This document shows, one piece after another, positions 11,601 through 21,498 of a stretch of 64,000 bases of DNA. Under the pieces are notes generated by a model. That model did no database searches. It saw only the letters and a list, made by a program, of their open reading frames with translations, and was not told the DNA's origin. The DNA comes from Pachyseris speciosa (lineage: Eukaryota > Cnidaria > Anthozoa > Scleractinia > Pachyseridae). The DNA lies in assembly GCA_016490735.1 (NCBI GenBank), contig JAEMWC010001228.1, positions 74,501 through 138,500 of the forward strand, written 5' to 3'. Position 1 is the stretch's first letter. Each line of letters begins with the position of its first letter. Made by a program: the position numbers and the translations under genes.

Positions 11601-12556
11601 CAATATATTATTATCAAGCTGTTTGGTCTTGCACTTAACTGGCCAGAAGAGCAGCTGGATTTCTTTTTGAAAACACTGTAGGTGCATTGAGTGATGAGCT
11701 TAATGTTAGCAAGCAGTTTTTTTTTTGTGATAGTAAAGTCAACAAGTAATTGATCAAAATAAATATCTTGGTCTTAATTCATGACATCTAAATATTTTTA
11801 TTGATTTCCATGTATCGTTCTTTCATAATTTTTGTGAGGCATACATATATCCAGAGGATACACAATTTCCGATTTCTGACTGTCTCATGGGAGGCTGTGG
11901 ATAATTGAAATTGCATTCATTATGAAGTGATGATCTGAATCACTATATATCTGATGTGATACTGATTCCAAGGAGCAATCACCAGGCTTCTCCACCAATT
12001 TCTAGTGGCTCTAAACCAGACCTAAGTAGCTAAGTATGTAACTAAGTTGCCTACAGTTGAACGGGGAAACAGACCTGTCCTTAGGTATTGTTCTAAGATG
12101 TTAAGAAATGTTTTGTTTTAAAAATTTATAGATGAAAACTAGCTTTGCAGGTTCTTGTTTACACAAGGTATTAAAGATTATTTTAAAAAAAACCTACCTC
12201 AATACTTTTATTTTGCTTTTTTAACATCTCCAAACTCAGTTTGGAAAGGAATTTTTATTACCTTACTCAATAGAACGCTTGTTTTTAGGAGGGGTGGGGG
12301 TCCAAATTCGTAAAAGGGGATTCATATCTGCTAGCAGTTCTGGACTAGGGGGTCCAAATCTGATCCACAAGCAGATCTGGACTGGAGGGTGCAAATCCAC
12401 GTGGGGTCCAAATCCACTGTGCCACTGGCTCAGATCACCTTTCCATACTATTTTCTACAGCTTTGGGTCTGTAGCTTGAGTGAGGTCAGATGGGTGATAT
12501 GACAAGCAGACTATATGTAAATGCCAGTAGAAAAAGAATGCTTTTGGAGCTCCGCT
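8467..12556. mobile_element. ~4.1 kb unclassified insertion in host repeat unit A
   Basis: Relative to unit B, about 4.1 kb is inserted here. It starts AGCGGAGCTCC at 8467-8477 and the complement GGAGCTCCGCT lies at 12546-12556, giving short inverted termini. An (ACG)n microsatellite lies at about 8583-8615. A phrase GGCTTGGC..TAAATATATATA recurs at about 10883 and just past the right end, so several insertions may be nested. No transposase is visible. Apart from the LINE remnant at 10.9 kb nothing coding is supported. Confidence 0.5.
10924..11022 (+). pseudogene. C-terminal remnant of a LINE (CR1/L2-like) reverse transcriptase ORF
   Basis: A 33-codon reading contains NRYITDWNGVP and APSLSSFKSYL and then a stop. 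It resembles the end of CR1/L2-type reverse transcriptase ORFs (pattern N-R-x-I-x-x-W-N-x-L-P ... F-K). About 310 bp of 3' UTR follow and end near 11356 in repeats of TTAAACTTAAA, the kind of short tail repeat such LINEs carry. The rest of the element is missing, as in a 5'-truncated copy. Confidence 0.6.
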
Positions 12557-12584
12557 TTTAGGCTTGGCTAAATATATATATTAC

Positions 12585-13463
12585 TTTATTACGCTTTCAG
12601 GTTAAGGAAAATCCGAAAACTGAGTAACATACACAAAAATTCAATCATTATATAGCTTGCCCAACGAAGACAAAAGGTAACAATTTGAAATTGCGTGAAT
12701 CCATACTCTGAACGAAGTATCCTAGAGTCCCAAGTGTTAATTAATATTCAAGACAACTTCAATCACATCAAACTAATCCTGTGCTGAATCATTAGACTAC
12801 CGAGCTTTTGCATGAATTCGATATGCTAAGCATGCAATCAGTCTCGTACTGATTTTAAAATAACTGTTAAGGGTCTCGCGCGCTCATTGGCTAATTTTCA
12901 TCATCAACAAGAATACAGAGAGAAATAAATTTAATTTATTCAAAAAATTGTAGAAAGGTTTAGAATGGTGACACGCACGACTTAATTGTTTTCAAATTAA
13001 GTTCTGTAGATGGCACTTTCCCTGATTGGGAAAAAGAGCAAGAATTATCATATGTTGAACTCATCTCTTATATAAAAGCTCCCCATAAGGAAGCAACGAA
13101 AACGAAACAACCAGTTCAAAGTTTCCTCCCCAAAATTTCGGCTCTACCTCTGTGTAAAAGCCTGTGAAACTCACGAATGACGTAAAATCAAGAAAACAAA
13201 ACATTCTAAACAACAGAAAAACAATAGCTCATGGTACCAAGAAAACCTCGCCAGATTTTTATACCGAAGTAAACCCAAAATTTGACAATGTTATGCGATG
13301 ACTGTCCACAGTGACAAATGTCATGACGTTTACAAGAGAAAAGACAAGTGAAAAACTGACGCCAATATGTTTAGGCGTTGATTAGCGGTTTGTTTTTTAT
13401 GATCACTTCGAGACTATTCTTTTTTTTTTCAGTTAATGTCACCTAATCTTCACTGATGCAGAA
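12585..13463. repeat. Host repeat unit A, right part, ending at the Polinton target
   Basis: This matches about 33180-34498 of unit B once the 447 bp MITE of unit B is left out. The last six bases GCAGAA (13458-13463) are the left copy of the Polinton target duplication. No gene is supported. Confidence 0.75.
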
Positions 13464-14009
13464 AGTAGTATAGGACTTGGGGGTACGAGACCATTTTTCA
13501 TCAAAATCGACATCTCCGGGCACTCAAAACGCCCTTTTTTAGCTTTTTTTTTTTCGTTTTTTTCAAGCCTTGGAAACACACTTTAAAACAAAAATTAGTT
13601 ATGTAGGGGTACGAGCTCATTTTTCATTTTCTTCAACAATTGGGAAGCTCTAGCACTCAAAACACATTTTTGTTTCAAGGCTTGAAAATACAACTACTGA
13701 TTTTCAAGCGAAGCAGAGATTAGCTCCTCGGCAGCGCAGCAAAGCGAGCAGGGGATGGAGGAGCGTTAATCTCAGGTGTAACTTGGCGGGAAGAGGAGCG
13801 TTAGCGACGATGGTTACACCTCATACAATTTTTTCAAGATGTGTTTACAAGCCTTGGATATATTCTGTTAAAAATTTATTATTTCATATTATGATTTCAT
13901 TTGCATTGCATTGGGGAAAAAGCGGAGCTTTTTGAGGCAGTGAATTGATCTCGAAGAGATCAAGAGGGGAAGTTTCTTTTGCAATGCATTTCATGATACA
14001 AATGCGTTT
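13464..14009 (+). repeat. Polinton left terminal inverted repeat
   Basis: The first 28 bases match the complement of the right end exactly. Similarity continues to about 14009 with scattered differences. The TIR contains T-rich tracts and a segment with short complementary stretches (about 13720-13815). Confidence 0.93.
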
Positions 14010-14525
14010 GACCCCTATGCGTGACTTTCTCGGAAAAATCACCAAGCGTCACATTCTCGGAAAAACAGGGAAACCCCTGTAAAATGAGTCATCGCTAATA
14101 GTTATTGTTTCAGATCACGAGACGGTCGTATGATTATTTCTAACCAATCATAAATTCTTAAAGTAAAATTTACTGACAATTTTTACTTAAAAAGTTTATG
14201 CTAAAGTTTGTTATCAAACTCAAGATGCCCAAGTCTATACTACTTACCATTCGATGGAATTAACCCTGTAACACCATAAAATCATACTCATTCTATAGTT
14301 AACCATTTTATGAAAATCTATATATTTTTATCAAATAAATGCGTTTTCGTTTTGACTCCCATGTGTAGCAAATTTTGGCATAATAAGTCCTGCTTTTATT
14401 GCACGACTTCATCAGATGGTTTATAATGATAATATTGTGAAGGATTCTTAACATATGGTGGTTGTTTTGTTTACGTAAAATAATTAAAGAATATGTTTCC
14501 ATATAATAATATAAGATATTAATAT
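14010..14525. other. AT-rich non-coding stretch between left TIR and first Polinton gene
   Basis: No gene is supported. A short minus-strand ORF at 14308-14502 is AT-rich with no recognisable feature. This is the likely upstream region of the VLTF3-like gene, but no TCTA motif precedes that gene. Confidence 0.5.
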
Positions 14526-15048
14526 ATGAGTTGTAATGATGAAATACACCAAGAAATGATAAATATTGGATACGAATATTGTGATTTTTGTGATAAACAA
14601 TTCATTGAATGTAATACAATTTATGAAAAGTGTTGTGATAATCAAGAAATTATAAATGATGGTGTAAATGTTTGTATCCATTGTGGAGCTGTTCATGGAT
14701 ATAATCAAGTAAAAGAATATATAGTTTTCAATGAAAATAAATATAAAATAAGGAAAAAGTCAGTTTATATTAGAAGATATCATATTAATAAAATTTTAAT
14801 GGATATTTGTAGTCAAAATAACATACAACTAAAATGTAAAGACAAATCAAAAATATTAGAAATATTTGATGAAATAGATAAGGCCATTCTAAAATTGAAT
14901 TACAATAGAAAAAGAACGATATATGTTGATGAAAATATTTGATAAACTTAAAATTAATTACAAAAACATTTCAATTACAAAAAGCCCAACAACATTGAAA
15001 ATGTATAATGATTATTGGAATGATATTAAAATGTTTATTCATCTGTAA
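14526..15048 (+). pseudogene. VLTF3-like viral late transcription factor (one frameshift)
   Basis: The product resembles the poxvirus/NCLDV VLTF3-like late transcription factor found in many Polintons and virophage relatives. It has an N-terminal Cys cluster (CDFCDK) and a zinc-ribbon knuckle (CIHCGAV), followed by a basic YIRRYHINKIL segment comparable to the family's Y-x-R-x-x-H-F motif. The 138-aa ORF stops at 14942, but the family-like C-terminal segment (SPTTLKMYNDYW) continues in another frame to 15048, so a single indel near 14935 breaks it. Its end overlaps the convergent gene at 15035 by a few bases. By homology it would direct late viral transcription. Confidence 0.66.
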
Positions 15049-15376
15049 ATGTTTTATGATATTTATCAGACATTTCAGTCATTGTAGGACATAAATCAGT
15101 GACTATTCCATCTAACACCTGTAAATCAGAAATAAAAATGATATCATTAAATTCAATACCTCTGAAAAACGATCTCAACTGTAATAATACCTTTTCATAA
15201 CTTTTAATAGCAAATTTACACATGTTGACTTTGTCATTAATATTTGATTTTGTCATATAACCTTGGATTAATACTCCCGGGGCGGTAATACAACCGAGAA
15301 CTATTGGGTCTAATGTTACACCTCCCACAATACTACCAGTTGTTACAAGTCCTAAAGATACCATATTAAGTGTCAT
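15035..15376 (-). CDS. Small hydrophobic Polinton protein, unknown function
   Basis: This 113-aa ORF has a long hydrophobic, Gly/Val-rich N-terminal half (about residues 5-40) that could form one or two membrane segments, and a soluble C-terminal half. It is convergent with the VLTF3-like gene and lies upstream of the fibre genes on the opposite strand block. I recognise no family. A minor membrane or capsid-associated protein is possible but not shown. Confidence 0.6.
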   Translation of the reverse strand: MTLNMVSLGLVTTGSIVGGVTLDPIVLGCITAPGVLIQGYMTKSNINDKVNMCKFAIKSYEKVLLQLRSFFRGIEFNDIIFISDLQVLDGIVTDLCPTMTEMSDKYHKTFTDE

Positions 15377-16245
15377 TTTAATACGGTTTAGTTTCTGATA
15401 TTTCCATTTATAACAAATGTATTTTTATGATAAGTTTTATATAATTTTTTTAGTTCATTTAGTTCACTTTTTCAAATTTGGAGAGATGTGATTAAAATTG
15501 AAGATGTCTTTTCTTTTGATTGATCTTTTGAATGATTCCGATCTTTCGAGACTCATTATATATATTGATCAGATTAATTTAAGGTGAAGGTTTTTAATCC
15601 AACACTACTTCATACACAAGGGACAAATGATGCTCTGGTTGAGAGGAAGAAGAAAACGATCTCACCAGTAGTGCCTCTCCAGACAAATCGTTCGCCTGGG
15701 TTATGGCGCCCGTCCCCCCTCTTTGAGGAAATGCAAGTTTTCCTTTGTGCCCCGTAAGGATGTGGGAGTATATATCAACTCCCATACGAGTCATCAAAGT
15801 AATTCGTACTCGCGCTGGGAGAGTGGGGGTCACATCGTACCACAAAATAGTCACTTTCCCCCCACCTGGAACCAAACCATGTGGCGAACCACCGAGAAAG
15901 TTTATCGTCTGTCTGCCTCCATTGCTGGTTGGAAAAGTGACATAACCAGTTAAATAAAAAGTTTTGGAAAATCCAACAAAATTATGACCATTCAAATCCA
16001 AGTTGGTTTGCATTGTCATTCCGTTGGCGCTCGAGCTGAACAATGGGAGGTCGTTGTTGTAAACCCAGTGGTTATTCAAATTCAAATTTCCACCCAACTT
16101 TGGCTCTTTAAGCTGGAAGGTGTTCATATTCAAATCAGACAGTAATGTGACTTCCCCATTTGTTCCATCAAATAATTGGTCAACCACCAAAGCGAGTAAA
16201 TATAAGAGAAGTTAAAGATATTGTGCATCAAATGGGAACTCGGAA

Positions 16246-16256
<11 letters not shown>

Positions 16257-16276
<20 letters not shown>

Positions 16277-16331
16277 CACGACCCTCCGTGATCTAGTCGG
16301 ATGCTCTAACCACTGAGCTACTGGAGACTCT
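16257..16331 (-). repeat. tRNA-like SINE head (left arm)
   Basis: The minus strand reads as a tRNA-like fold with box A (TAGCTCAGTGGTTAGAGC) and box B (GGTTCAAATCC). The acceptor stem pairs poorly, and the copy lies within a palindromic insertion, so it is a SINE promoter rather than a working tRNA gene. Confidence 0.7.
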
Positions 16332-16677
16332 GTGGTGAGCAAGGGTGAAATGTGGGTATTGACTAGAACTGCATCACGCAGTTACATAGTCAAATTTGAA
16401 ACGACCATATATGACTCATAACTGCATCGCGCAGTCACATTAAGGCATATCGGCGATAGCACCTCGCTAACTGCATAACTGCATTGGTGGTTGGTTGGTT
16501 GCATCTTTGATATGCCTTAATGTGACTGCGTGATGCAGTTAGCGAGGTGCTATCGCCGATATGCCTTAATGTGACTGCGCGATGCAGTTATGAGTCATAT
16601 ATGGTCGTTTCAAATTTGACTATGTAACTGCGTGATGCAGTTCTAGTCAATACCCACATTTCACCCTTGCTCACCAC

Positions 16678-16732
16678 AGAGTCTCCAGTAGCTCAGTGGT
16701 TAGAGCATCCGACTAGATCACGGAGGGTCGTG

Positions 16733-16752
<20 letters not shown>
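16678..16752 (+). repeat. tRNA-like SINE head (right arm)
   Basis: This is the inverted twin of the left-arm block with the same boxes A and B. If the loop is placed by comparison with real tRNAs the anticodon would be AGA, but an A-A mismatch in the anticodon stem and a weak acceptor stem argue against function. Confidence 0.7.
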
Positions 16753-16763
<11 letters not shown>

Positions 16764-17037
16764 TTCCGAGTTCCCATTTGATGCACAATAAATAATTGGT
16801 CATTTCCATTATTCACCCCATGTCCATTTAAATTTAAGTCTGTGTGAAAGCTGAGTTTTCTGTTAAAATAATCAAATAGTATTTCATTTTTATTTATAAC
16901 CCTCTGATCATTTAAATTCAAATTTCCTCTTAAAGCTATATTTCCTCCATCTTGTATTTCAAACCCTCCTCTTCCTTTGTTTTCAACTTTGTGGGTGCCT
17001 ATATCCAAATCTGTTTGAATCACCATTCGCCCGCCTT

Positions 17038-18497
17038 TTACAAAGAAATTTGTTCAAACACGGTGGAGGGCACTTTTGATACGGTGTCATTCACACCGTA
17101 AACAACCATACGCCCAGTGGGATTGGGAAACGCAGTTTTTCCATGCAGATCAAGGTAAATATATTCTCGTTGGCCTACCTGGCGTTTTTGGAAATGCAAT
17201 ATTGTTTTGACATATGCAGCGATGGTCGCCGTTGCTTGGAATGTTTTCGAGGTTTGTGTACCAAATGACAGCGAGTCGGCAGTTGCATGGACACTGACAT
17301 TTCGCATTTCCGGAGGGAAAAACTCAACAACGAGGGTGTAAAAACCAATTGGGAGTCTGAAAAGGTTGAAACCAATTCTGCTGCGGTATTGTTCAGTTCC
17401 ATCTTTGTCATCGATGAGTGTGAAATTGTACGCGTTTCGGTTCATTTGGTGAGGAGAGGCTGTGAAGATTGTAATACTATGTACTGTGATGTTATTTTCA
17501 GCTGAAGATTCGTCAACGTCTTCCATGAGATATTTGAAGGGGTTTTCTTGGGGGCCCGTGCCAGAGGCGTCAACGTGGGTTGCGTCGACATATCTCTTGG
17601 TTGCCCCACTGCTTGCCGCCACAGGGTCTTTTAAGTTTGCGAGCGTGTTGTTGTGCATGTCAATGTCGCCGGTCATTTGACCGCCGGCAAGTTTAAGAAA
17701 AGGAGCTTGGTCGACATAAATTTTGTTCGCAACATCTTTGTCAGCTGCTGGCGCTCCAACATTTTCGATTTTGTGGTTGGACATCGACAGATCGCCATAC
17801 ATTGAAGTCGAACCGTCTCTTCGGAGAAAATACTCGTCAGTGTACCTTTTTGTCACTGCATCGTCTGCGTTGGCGGGTGGAGCAAGACCAGTGATGGCAT
17901 TGTTGTTCATGTTCAGGTTTTTGCGGTTCAGGTTTTTGCGCAATTGCATTAAGTTTGGTTTGTAAGCCTTGATCCACATATTTTTTATTTAACGGCGTTT
18001 TCAGCGGGTGTGCTGTTATCGACATCTTTTAAATTTTTGATGGCGTACCCGTCCATGTTCAGATCGCCCAGAGCCGGATCGGTTCCGTCACGTTTCAAAC
18101 AACTCGCGATTTCAGAGTCGACATAGCTTTTGTTCGTAGCATCGAGGTCATCCTTTACGTAAACCATGTTGGTGATAAGGTTTCGCCCCATGTCAAGGTT
18201 GCCAGTCATTGCAATACTTCCATCTTTCTTTACAAAGATGGAATTAACATAACTTCGACTCGTTTTGTCATTAATGGCAATGTTTTGTTTGGTATTCTCA
18301 TCATCAACATATTTTTTTGTGGCAGCATCTTTGTTTGATTGTGGTTCTCCAACATTTGTCAAACGTTTGTTATCAATGTCATAATTGCCATTATCAGTTA
18401 ATTTGAATCCAACTCCATCAGCTCCTTTTGGACCTCTTTCACCTATTTTTATATGACCGATGTGATCACGCGTTGGTAAGAAGTTAAATATACCCAT
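17038..18497 (-). pseudogene. Fibre-like protein 1 with collagen-like start (two frameshifts)
   Basis: The N-terminal part has a short Gly-X-Y stretch (GERGPKGADGVG, about residues 22-33). Then come repeats with phage-tail-fibre pattern: (M/L)-x-G-(D/N)-L-(D/N)-M followed by D-A-x-(T/N)-K-x-Y-V-D (for example DAATKKYVDDE, DATNKSYVDSE, DAVTKRYTDEY). The last ~150 residues look like a globular head. The frame changes near 17990 and again near 17930, with the intervening fibre repeat (NKKYVDQGLQ) in a third frame. The start at 18497 follows TCTA motifs (TAGA on plus, 18505-18513). It probably encodes a trimeric spike; receptor binding is inference. Confidence 0.78.
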
Positions 18498-18508
18498 ATA
18501 ATATTAGA

Positions 18509-19151
18509 TTAGATATTGCCATGAAAGTTTCTCTTTACTGTTTTCATTGGCTTGTCTACATAACAGAAAGAATATGGTTTATTAGTTGCATTAATATACT
18601 TATCCTTATCAATTCCAAGTTCTTGGGATATTAAGTTTCTTTCTCTTGATGATGGGAAGTCATAAAGACAAAAAATGGCTGCAATTCAATCTGATTGGTT
18701 TCGGGCATCCGTAAAAAGATTGAGTGAGATATATCATTGAGCAGTTTTTATGTCGTCCTTGAATGAAATAGTCTATGAGAGGCTTCTGCTTTTTTTCACA
18801 CACAAAATCATCAAATATAACCAATCTCTGCATATCAGTGTTTTGCAGTTGTTCAACTGGTAAAATCTCATCTTGACTGCATATTAAAACAGGGTAACCA
18901 ACTTGTTTGCTTATTTCATCCATTTCTTCCATTAAAGTCTGATATTTGTCTTGATCAAGATTTTTAGCATATAAATGGATTTGATCGTAATAGATCAATG
19001 GTTTGAGTAAAATATGACTCAACAAATTGGTTTTGCCAGATCCTGAATTTCCAGCGAGAAGCATTCTGAATATATTTTTCGGCATGAAAGGATATAATTA
19101 TTTGAAAAAATTATTTGATTCCTTACCACTGTCATAGTTAGGTATTTCCAT
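18509..19151 (-). pseudogene. Polinton DNA-packaging ATPase (FtsK/HerA-A32 type), two frameshifts
   Basis: This is the motor that pumps the genome into the capsid. The 141-aa open part (18660-19085) shows the Walker A motif GNSGSGKTN and Walker B LVIFDDF, followed by a sensor-like IYLTQSF. An N-terminal stretch beginning at ATG 19151 (MEIPNYDSG) is in another frame, broken in an A/T run near 19105. The C-terminal end continues to 18509 in another frame after a T-run indel near 18673. TCTA (TAGA on plus, 19162-19165) lies just before the ATG. It is divergent from the gene at 19222. Confidence 0.88.
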
Positions 19152-19221
19152 GTAATTACATTAGATAATAACATTTAAGTTGAGATAAGTTGAGATAAGT
19201 TTTTTTATCTAACATAACTGT

Positions 19222-20340
19222 ATGGATATAGAGAGAATAAAAAAGCTTCTACAAAGTGGAATTGAAGCTAGAAATAAGACGAGAGAGGTTCGTGAGGTTG
19301 TCAAGACTTATGAAAACAAAAAACAGGATGTATATGATGAAACATCAGAATTATTTGCACCTTCTATTGATGTTCAGAGGAGTGTTAAAGAAAGCATAGA
19401 CAGAAAACAGGATGAAGTCATTGAACAGTTGAAAAAAACCCAACTAGCTTTAACACAAGGACTTGATGATGTTATAGAAACGAATCGCAGAGCAATTATA
19501 TTAGGTTCGGAACTTCCTAAAGCCATTGAAGCACCAGAAGAAGATCAAGATGATGATATAATAGTTGAACCTAGCAAGAAAAAAACCACCATATTAGCGA
19601 TCGATAAAAATTTCAATAAAGATGACAGAATTATATTAAAAAATCACAAGCTTTTGAAACCAAACGATTTGACTCAAGTAAACCCACAAAAACTACTTGA
19701 AGAAAAGAAAAAGGCTGGAGAAATCGCTAAAAGGCTAGGAAGTAAAAAAGCACACGCAAATAATGAAGACAAACAATCTTATGAAAGAGAATTACATACT
19801 TTGAAGAAATACAGAGAAACGATTTCAGATTTACTAAATTCTTTCAAATACACAGGGCAAGGAATTTACACACAGAGAAAAAGAAACGCCTATAAAATTT
19901 CACAAAATGGACAATATGGTGGTTTAATCATCGACCTTCCGAAACTGTATGGAAAACTAAAAGTTGTGGCTCATAAAAACGGTCAAAAATTATATGATAA
20001 ACAGGCTGACTTTGACACACTTGATCTCCTGACAAAAAGATTCAACAGCAAAAAGAAATACTCTGAATTGGCAAGAACTGTGTTCAATGACCTCAACAGA
20101 CTGAGTGAAATACTACTCCACCGGACATCAAAGAAATTCTCAAAGCTTGGAGCTGGTGCTGTTTATTATAATAATATAGAAGACTTGCTTTCACGACACG
20201 AGATGCTTGGAGGGTCTATTTCTGCTGGAAATAACAGCAACGATGTCAAAAATGAATTCGTGAAGATATTACATGTTTTAAAAAGATTGAATGTCATAGA
20301 TGATAAACTACTCAATGACCTGATAAAAAAGAATATCTAA
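19222..20340 (+). CDS. Conserved Polinton coiled-coil protein, unknown function
   Basis: This intact 372-aa ORF has a charged, probably coiled-coil N-terminal half (about residues 1-100), an acidic EEDQDDD patch near 110, a Lys-rich middle and a more globular C-terminal third. It opens the rightward structural operon, directly before penton and capsid genes, and is preceded by TATCTAA at 19206-19212. Position suggests a virion or assembly role. I do not recognise a named family. Confidence 0.72.
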   Translation: MDIERIKKLLQSGIEARNKTREVREVVKTYENKKQDVYDETSELFAPSIDVQRSVKESIDRKQDEVIEQLKKTQLALTQGLDDVIETNRRAIILGSELPKAIEAPEEDQDDDIIVEPSKKKTTILAIDKNFNKDDRIILKNHKLLKPNDLTQVNPQKLLEEKKKAGEIAKRLGSKKAHANNEDKQSYERELHTLKKYRETISDLLNSFKYTGQGIYTQRKRNAYKISQNGQYGGLIIDLPKLYGKLKVVAHKNGQKLYDKQADFDTLDLLTKRFNSKKKYSELARTVFNDLNRLSEILLHRTSKKFSKLGAGAVYYNNIEDLLSRHEMLGGSISAGNNSNDVKNEFVKILHVLKRLNVIDDKLLNDLIKKNI

Positions 20341-20351
20341 TCTAATAGTAT

Positions 20352-21134
20352 ATGTCAGAAATTACATTACGATTTAACAGTAAAAACAGAGAAAAAGTCG
20401 GCGTGAGTTTTAGTCATGATTTCACTACAAGATTCAATAGACCTATCAAATTATCAAATGAAATGAAGTATGACATTGCTGTAAAAATTATCAATATGAC
20501 ATACAGTTGGTATAATATCGGACAATCTTATGGAAACAATCAAATAAAATACAGTTACAACAAAAGTACAAACTGGGAAACAATAACTTTTGTTGATGGT
20601 ATGTATTCATACGACGATATCAATAGTTACATTCATGAGTATATGAAAAAAAATAAACTTTTAGTTGTTGATGATCCTGATGATACCAAAAAGAAGTATG
20701 GTATCAATATATTTTTCGTTTTATCAACATATCGTATTTTGATTGAACCTGATGAAAATTATCAAGTGGATCTAAGAAATTTTGAATTCAGAACACTTAT
20801 CGGTTTTGAGTCAAAATTAGTCTTGCAAACAGAGTATGGAGCAAATCTTCCTGATATAACGAGAGGAGTAGACGAAATTTATATTAACTGTGATAAAGTC
20901 ATTGACAGTATCGTTGACGGGCAAAGCACCAGTACTATTGCTGTTATTCCAGTTAGCAATCTAGTCAGATCTTTACCCTTTACTCATAAACCTCGTTTTC
21001 TTACATATAATCCAGTTTCAACCCATACAATCAGTTCAATACATTTTTATGTCACTGATTCTTCTGGAGCTCCAGTTGATTTGAATGGTATCGACTGGTA
21101 CATAGAAATCTTTTTAAGATCGACACCAATTTAA
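20352..21134 (+). CDS. Penton / minor capsid protein (single jelly-roll type)
   Basis: The ORF is intact and 260 aa, the usual size of Polinton penton proteins. It has beta-rich composition and a typical minor-capsid opening (ITLRFNSKNREK). It lies between the coiled-coil gene and the major capsid gene, the normal position. It would fill the fivefold vertices of an icosahedral virion. TCTA motifs at 20336-20339 and 20341-20344 precede the ATG and overlap the stop of the upstream gene. Assignment rests on size, composition, position and similarity to proteins remembered from other cnidarian Polintons. Confidence 0.75.
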   Translation: MSEITLRFNSKNREKVGVSFSHDFTTRFNRPIKLSNEMKYDIAVKIINMTYSWYNIGQSYGNNQIKYSYNKSTNWETITFVDGMYSYDDINSYIHEYMKKNKLLVVDDPDDTKKKYGINIFFVLSTYRILIEPDENYQVDLRNFEFRTLIGFESKLVLQTEYGANLPDITRGVDEIYINCDKVIDSIVDGQSTSTIAVIPVSNLVRSLPFTHKPRFLTYNPVSTHTISSIHFYVTDSSGAPVDLNGIDWYIEIFLRSTPI

Positions 21135-21151
21135 TACAATCATATAATATA

Positions 21152-21473
21152 TGAAACGGTTTGAATATAAAAAATATGCAGATGAAAAAAAAAACTTGAT
21201 GGTGAAGGTCTGACAGACATTTTGAAAGCAGTTGGAAAAAAAGCAGTTGAAAAAACCGATACAACAATTGGTGAATATGCTGGTAAGAAAGCTGGTGACA
21301 AAATAATAGAACTTTTAAGAAAAAGAACGACAAAACCAGAACAGAATAAAATAAAAAAATCAAAACCAGAACAGAATTTAACCGATTATGAAGTGAATGA
21401 AAGACTCAGTCAGCTTCTCTCAGGTGGAGGACTGACAAATGAAGTGAATGAAAGACTCAGTCGGCTTCTCTAA
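21152..21473 (+). pseudogene. Small virion-type protein with C-terminal Leu/Gly tail (frameshift in A run)
   Basis: A short reading starts at ATG 21152 (MKRFEYKKYADEKK) and loses frame in the A10 run near 21185-21194. The remainder (LTDILKAVGKKAVEK ... EVNERLSQLLSGGG) is open to 21473. The predicted protein is about 107 aa, basic, with an amphipathic helix and an imperfect duplication of NERLSxLL at the end. Similar small basic proteins occur between penton and capsid genes in Polintons; a pVI- or pX-like role is a guess. Confidence 0.6.
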
Positions 21474-21498
21474 AGGAATTTTATCTAAACTAATTTAT

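Larger units (their letters stand above)
16183..16789. mobile_element. Palindromic head-to-head tRNA-SINE insertion in fibre 2
   Basis: Perfectly collinear inverted arms lie at about 16221-16476 and 16533-16788 around a ~56 bp spacer. Each arm carries the same tRNA-like block ending in a CTCGG...CCGAG hairpin tail. Flanking direct repeats AAATAATTGGTCA (16170-16182 and 16790-16802) are a 13-bp target duplication, as made by LINE machinery. About 38 bp at the left (16183-16220) are outside the palindrome. Confidence 0.82.
15594..17026 (-). pseudogene. Fibre-like protein 2, split by a SINE palindrome
   Basis: Both halves carry repeats of the type D-L-N-L/M-N-x-x-x-(I/V)-x-N (for example NLNLNDQRVINKN and DLNMNTFQ), as in trimeric tail fibres. 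The C-terminal part looks like a globular head. The gene starts at 17026, only 11 nt after the fibre 1 stop. It is interrupted by 16183-16789, flanked by 13-bp duplications. The halves on either side of the duplication are in the same frame, so the insertion alone splits it. In virions this would be a host-contact spike, which is an inference from repeat type. Confidence 0.72.

Noticed and set aside
16257..16752. Two possible tRNA genes inside the Polinton
   Set aside because: Boxes A and B are good, but acceptor and anticodon stems mismatch. The copies are arms of one palindromic SINE insertion with a 13-bp target duplication.
17287..17965. Plus-strand ORFs opposite fibre 1
   Set aside because: Shadows of the minus-strand fibre repeats.
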